NCBI RefSeq assembly: GCF_037975445.1
Contig: NZ_CP150254.1
Location: 1,052,001 to 1,116,000, forward strand
DNA from: Peribacillus sp. FSL P2-0133
GTDB lineage: Bacteria; Bacillota; Bacilli; Bacillales; DSM-1321
DNA length: 64,000 nucleotides
Reading direction: 5' to 3'
Part shown: piece after piece, positions 60,101 to 64,000 of the stretch
Layout: each line of letters begins with the position of its first letter
How positions within the stretch are numbered: position 1 is the stretch's first letter
Translations under genes and position numbers: made by a program
Notes under the pieces: generated by a model
The model's database searches: none
Seen by the model: the letters and a program-made list of their open reading frames with translations, nothing else
Told to the model about the DNA's origin: nothing

Positions 60101-60704
60101 TATAAGTAAGCAATATACAACATGTTTAAAGAACGCATATTGTTTTTCATTAAACCTAAGAAGTAAAATGTTACTCCATCAAAATCTTTTTTTCTCATTT
60201 TATTTTATAATAGAAAGGCTGCCTTACAAAAGGTCAGCCTCTTCTCCTATATTGTTTTAAAATGTGGTGGTGAGGTGCAAAAAGTTGTTATTACCTTAAA
60301 GGAATAGGCTTAAAGTAAAAACTGCATTCTGCTATGATAATAGTATTTAATTTTTGTAAATAAGAAGTCTTGAATATTCTGAATATTATATTTTTTTGTT
60401 GAAAAACTAAGTTAGTGGTGATAGTATAAAAAATGTGAAGAATTTATTAAATATAGAATAAAATGTTATATTTTTTACTCACTAGTTGAAACGTCGTTGC
60501 TTATTAAGAGACAACGAGGGCGCTAGATTTTTAAATTTTGGCACTGATTTTTGAAAACAGACAGATTGAAGCATGTTAAACAACTTAATTTAAATGATCA
60601 GGTTATATAAAATTTAGTAAAATCATCCCTTTCAAATTTTTTTACCCAGTATTGTATACAATACTGCATTCAATTTTGAATTCTTCATTGAGGGGAGGTA
60701 TAAA
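60101..60704 (+). promoter_or_regulatory. Terminator, cluster motif and GntR operator
   Basis: A terminator for tpx, AGGCTG...CAGCCT with T-rich tail, lies at 60216-60246. GTTGCTTATTAAGAGAC at 60496 is the fourth copy of the cluster motif, in the extended form TTGCTTATTAAGAGACAA. At 60648-60665 AGTATTGTA-TACAATACT is a perfect 18-base palindrome, the probable operator of the GntR gene at 60705. Confidence 0.75.
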
Positions 60705-61373
60705 GTGTTGAATAGTTTAGAAATAGATATCTATAAAAAAATCAAGCAAGCTATTATCCAGCAAAAGCTTCGGCCAAATATGCAACTAATAGAAAAGGAT
60801 CTTGCTGAATCGTTTGGCGTAAGCCGTACTCCTGTTCGAAATGTCCTGCGCAGATTGGAATATGAAAAATTAGTGAAAATCAAAGAGCATAAAGGTACCT
60901 TTGTCTCTTGTTCAACAATTGAAGAAGCAAAAGAAGTATTTGAAATGAGGAGAATCTTAGAAGGGGAAGCAGTTCGAAGAGCATGCAGACTCTATAACGA
61001 GGAACAATTACAAGAACTAGAGACTCTAGTTGAAGAAGAACGACATATTTATGGTAGTCTGGATTTTTATGAATCTTTAAAAATATCTGGGGATTTTCAT
61101 TTAAAAATAGCTGAAATCGCAGGGAATTCGTATTTTTATCAATATCTCGAAGACTTAATTTCCCTAACTTATGTGATTATAGCAATCTATGGAAGAAGTA
61201 AAATGGAAACATGTGGTTCTCACGATCATTTGCAAATTTTTAATGCTATTAAGCAAAGGGATGGTGATCTTGCAGAACGCTTATCTCTCATTCATCTTAG
61301 TGAAATTGAGTCAAATCTTCATTTTAATGAGGAATTACAGATATCGTCTTCCTTGTCAGATATATTTCTTTAA
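60705..61373 (+). CDS. GntR-family regulator (FCD subgroup)
   Basis: A 222-residue regulator. Winged helix: YKKIKQAIIQQKLRPNMQLI and EKDLAESFGVSRTPVRNVLR; FCD domain: EAKEVFEMRRILEGEAVRRA and SGDFHLKIAEIAGNSYFYQY with metal-binding His positions also in CGSHDHLQIF. GTG start with GGGGAGG six bases upstream. It is not closely similar to the GntR at 49057. It probably controls the permease and allantoinase genes that follow. Confidence 0.92.
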   Translation: MLNSLEIDIYKKIKQAIIQQKLRPNMQLIEKDLAESFGVSRTPVRNVLRRLEYEKLVKIKEHKGTFVSCSTIEEAKEVFEMRRILEGEAVRRACRLYNEEQLQELETLVEEERHIYGSLDFYESLKISGDFHLKIAEIAGNSYFYQYLEDLISLTYVIIAIYGRSKMETCGSHDHLQIFNAIKQRDGDLAERLSLIHLSEIESNLHFNEELQISSSLSDIFL

Positions 61374-61719
61374 TTGTAAATTGATATATGATAATTGAAA
61401 GCGCTTACTAACAGAGGTTTTTAAGGAGGTGATACTGTCTTTCGAAATCATTTGCAAATATAAAGTAGTTGTCATGTTGTTTTTTTGCGATTTTGAAGAA
61501 ACGTTGTTGCTTAATGCGCGACAATGCCTCGAGTATTCGATGGGAAATAGTACTTTTAACAAAACAAATTCGCATTTTAATTCCTGCTGAATGAAGAAAA
61601 GTAAAGACCACTTAGAAGGAAGTTTGTATCATATCATAGCCTTGGCAAACATCTAAGACCTAACTTGTTAACCAATGCATTAAAATGCGGCAAACAATAG
61701 AAAAGGGGTTGGATGTATC
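61374..61719 (+). promoter_or_regulatory. cre site and cluster motif before the permease
   Basis: TGAAAGCGCTTACT at 61396-61409 is a nearly perfect cre site. GTTGCTTAATGCGCGAC at 61506-61522 is the fifth, most diverged copy of the cluster motif. Both precede the permease gene at 61720, so the unit appears under CcpA and a second regulator. No gene in this stretch. Confidence 0.7.
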
Positions 61720-63117
61720 ATGTCTACAAATTTAGAAAGTTATGTTCCACAAGAAACGCAGATCCAACATGATACGGGTGTGGATGAATCACTTAATCCG
61801 AAAACTGACGAAGGTAGGACGGTAAGTCCGTTAGACTATATTTTCATGTGGGTTGGTGACGGTGTTAATCTAGGTAATATGACGCTTGGAGCTAGTATAA
61901 TTGTAGCGGGAATCGCTACGTTAAACATCTTTCAGACATTTGCCGCAGCTATCATGGCAATTGGTATCATTTCAACTGTTTTTGCTTTAAATGACAGGCT
62001 CGGATACAGAACGGGAATACCATATGTTGTACAGCTTAGAATGTCCTTTGGGCTGAAAGGTTCCATAATATCATCACTGATGCGCGGTATTCCCGCCATC
62101 GTTTGGTACGGTTTTCAAAGTTGGATTGGCGGTACTGCCTTAAATGAAATTGCGAAGATCATTACGGGCGGTGCCTTTGATAATGTTGGCATTTGCTTTG
62201 TAGTGCTACAGTTGGTGCAAATTGGACTTTCGCTGTATGGATTCCATGCCATTAAATGGGTGGAAACGCTTGCGTCTATTGTTATTGTACTAGCGCTTCT
62301 CTATGTATTTGGTGTACTACTAACTTCCTATAGCGATGTTATTGCAGAAAAATGGGTTCATGCAGAAGGATCATGGGGCTTACCTTTCTTTGCATTGATC
62401 ATGATGTTTATGGGAAATTATGCGGCTATCTTTTTAAGTGCAGCGGACTATTCAAGGGAGCTGAAATTTGGTATTAGCGACACAAAACGCGGGTTTTTGT
62501 ACTTTCTTCCTATTTTAATAGCGTACGGCTTGACACTTACAATCGGTGGAATGCTTGCTTCCGCAACCGGCATCAACAATCCTGTGAAAGCGTTTGCGGT
62601 CGTGGTGGATAACTCTTATATTACACTCTTTGTATCCGCATTTATTGTTTTGGGTGCGGTTGCAGTAAACATGGTTGCCAATATTATTCCGCCAACCTAT
62701 GTTATTACATTGCTTACAAAAATGAAATATAAACCTGCAGTTACCATAACCGGACTGCTTGCATTTTGCTCATTCCCTTGGGTTCTTGTGCAAGACTCTT
62801 CGGCAAAGGGTCTTGGAATCTTCATCCTTATATATTCCGCATTTTTAGGACCGATTGTTTCTATATTATTAGTCGAATATTATATATTAAGAAAGCAAAA
62901 GGTAAATGTTGCAGATTTGTATAAGGAAGACGGTCCATTTGCCGGGTATAATCCAGCAGCGGTGCTTGCATTGCTTATCGGCGCCGGTGCAGCCTGTGTG
63001 AAAGTGGAGCTGGCATGGATTATCGGCGTTGTTGTGGCAGGTATTGCATATTTGCTTTTGATGAAATTTGCATTTAAAGATTCAAAATTCAAAAAGGGTA
63101 CTATTTTTGAAAAGTAA
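61720..63117 (+). CDS. pucI: NCS1-family permease, allantoin/hydantoin type
   Basis: A 465-residue twelve-helix transporter of the nucleobase:cation symporter-1 family. PLDYIFMWVGDGVNLGNMTL at helix 1, GIPYVVQLRMSFGLKGSI, and GIPAIVWYGFQSWIGGTALN at helix 3 are family landmarks; AADYSRELKFG is another. Homologues are PucI (allantoin) and Mhp1 (hydantoin). The following allantoinase gene favours allantoin. No ribosome binding site oddity (AAAGGGGTTG). Confidence 0.88.
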   Translation: MSTNLESYVPQETQIQHDTGVDESLNPKTDEGRTVSPLDYIFMWVGDGVNLGNMTLGASIIVAGIATLNIFQTFAAAIMAIGIISTVFALNDRLGYRTGIPYVVQLRMSFGLKGSIISSLMRGIPAIVWYGFQSWIGGTALNEIAKIITGGAFDNVGICFVVLQLVQIGLSLYGFHAIKWVETLASIVIVLALLYVFGVLLTSYSDVIAEKWVHAEGSWGLPFFALIMMFMGNYAAIFLSAADYSRELKFGISDTKRGFLYFLPILIAYGLTLTIGGMLASATGINNPVKAFAVVVDNSYITLFVSAFIVLGAVAVNMVANIIPPTYVITLLTKMKYKPAVTITGLLAFCSFPWVLVQDSSAKGLGIFILIYSAFLGPIVSILLVEYYILRKQKVNVADLYKEDGPFAGYNPAAVLALLIGAGAACVKVELAWIIGVVVAGIAYLLLMKFAFKDSKFKKGTIFEK

Positions 63118-63249
63118 ACCTGTATTTCTATGTTTCCAGGGTGTATTCTCTCTGTCTATTTATAATGGATTGATGCAAGCTGAGGATGAAATAAACAAGG
63201 CAGCTGAGCAATGTCAATATACTGAAAATTGAAAAAAGGGGTTGGTAGA

Positions 63250-64000
63250 ATGAAGTTTGATTTAGTCATAAAGAACGGAAATGTAGTATTTGAAAATACA
63301 GTAGAACAACTAGATATCGGTATACTTAATGGTAAAATTGCAGAAATTTCAAAAGAAATAGTCGGAGAATCCGCTGAAATTATAGATGCTGCTCATCAAT
63401 ATGTCATGCCTGGGATGATAGATGCCCATGTTCATATTTGCGAGCCAGGCAGAACGGAGTGGGAAGGGTTTGTAACAGGAACTCAAGCTCTGGCTGCAGG
63501 AGGGACAACATCATTTGTTGATATGCCATTAAACGCTTTGCCGGCAACGACTACAAAGAGTTCACTGCATTTAAAATTAAGATCTGCTGAAAAAAAGGCG
63601 TATGTTGATTATGCTTTGTATGGTGGATTAGTTCCTGATAATCTCGGAGATTTAGAGGATCTTTCTAACGAAGGTGTTGTGGCCTTCAAATGTTTTATGG
63701 CAACATGTGGTAGTGAGGAAATTGGAGATTTTAAAAATGTTGATGATTTTACTCTATATCAAGGTATGAAAAAGCTATCGGAGTTGGGGCATATTTTATC
63801 TATACACGCTGAGAATGCAGAACTTACTGATAAACTGGCAATTGAAAAGAAAAAACAAGGAAAGACAACAGCAAGAGATTATGTAGAGTCCCGCCCCATT
63901 TTTACTGAGGTTGATGCTGTAAAACGTGCTTTGTTATTAGGTAAAGAGACTGGATGTAAATTACATTTTGTTCATATTAGCAGTGAAGAGGCTGTTGAAG
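63250..64000 (+). CDS. allB: Allantoinase, partial (runs off the window)
   Basis: At least 250 residues of a cyclic amidohydrolase that opens allantoin to allantoate. VIKNGNVVFENTVEQLDIGI opens the beta-sandwich; metal site DAHVHICEPGRTEWEGFVTG; AALAAGGTTSFVDMPLN pattern (TQALAAGGTTSFVDMPLNAL); carbamylated Lys in VVAFKCFMATCG; His in LSIHAENAELTD; HFVHISSEEAVE at the window edge. GRTEWEGF is diagnostic for allantoinase against dihydropyrimidinase. AAAGGGGTTGG precedes the ATG. Its end lies outside the window. Confidence 0.9.
   Translation, partial: MKFDLVIKNGNVVFENTVEQLDIGILNGKIAEISKEIVGESAEIIDAAHQYVMPGMIDAHVHICEPGRTEWEGFVTGTQALAAGGTTSFVDMPLNALPATTTKSSLHLKLRSAEKKAYVDYALYGGLVPDNLGDLEDLSNEGVVAFKCFMATCGSEEIGDFKNVDDFTLYQGMKKLSELGHILSIHAENAELTDKLAIEKKKQGKTTARDYVESRPIFTEVDAVKRALLLGKETGCKLHFVHISSEEAVE

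Noticed and set aside
1..64000. tRNA, rRNA and named riboswitches
   Set aside because: I looked for typical conserved segments and found none that I could support.

Overview
The window is AT-rich, low-GC Firmicute chromosome, almost certainly a spore-forming member of the Bacillaceae: it carries a GerA-type spore germinant receptor locus, an IDEAL-domain protein, DUF2716/DUF3885/DUF3953-type proteins, a subtilase, HtpX, ECF sigma/anti-sigma pairs, CcpA-type cre sites and strong AGGAGG ribosome binding sites throughout. No rRNA, tRNA or CRISPR array was seen.

Layout. (1) 0.5-8.6 kb: a germinant receptor locus (GerAB, a DUF4046-like gene, GerAA, a small D-subunit-like protein, GerAC lipoprotein, second GerAB), with an antisense, decayed third GerAB fragment inside it. 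(2) 9-10.4 kb: IDEAL protein and an XRE regulator plus membrane protein under a palindromic operator. (3) 10.4-24.2 kb and 33.8-50.4 kb: accessory regions made of short single-gene units (esterase, GNAT acetyltransferase, dihydrofolate reductase, DinB, DUF2716, DUF3885, DUF3953, sigma/anti-sigma pairs, SRPBCC, many unknowns and many broken genes). Nearly every unit is bracketed by short palindromic boxes: a B box (loop GGGGCAG) before the gene and an A box (loop GGGTGCG, usually followed by a terminator hairpin) after it. Genes on the plus strand have plus-strand boxes; the one clear minus-strand box precedes a minus-strand gene fragment. This looks like a gene-cassette array without a visible dedicated integrase, and it is the main discovery candidate. 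(4) 25.9-31.8 kb: a sucrose utilisation operon (LacI-type repressor, EIIBC, sucrose-6-phosphate hydrolase, fructokinase, EIIB remnant, EIIA) that contains no boxes. (5) 32.0-33.8 kb: a complete IS110/IS1111-type element whose ends fall exactly inside an A box at a CT core, with a candidate bridge RNA in its non-coding end; a second IS110 fragment lies at 38.4-38.9 kb. (6) 46.3-49.8 kb: a minus-strand GntR-DUF2848-MFS-nitrilase operon. (7) 51.2-55.2 kb: APC permease, YtcJ-like amidohydrolase and carbon-nitrogen hydrolase operon. (8) 56.2-64 kb: a catabolic cluster (MFS transporter, class II aldolase, thiol peroxidase, GntR regulator, NCS1 allantoin/hydantoin-type permease, allantoinase running off the end) in which a shared palindromic motif (GTTGCTTATTAAG) and cre sites precede the transcription units.

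Many genes in the boxed regions are frameshifted or truncated (membrane protein at 10.5 kb, LRR protein at 14 kb, VOC protein at 18.4 kb, serine hydrolase at 20.8 kb, DUF3139 at 23.8 kb, tyrosine recombinase at 44.9 kb), as expected for a high-turnover accessory region. All function calls are from reading the sequence; no database search was possible.
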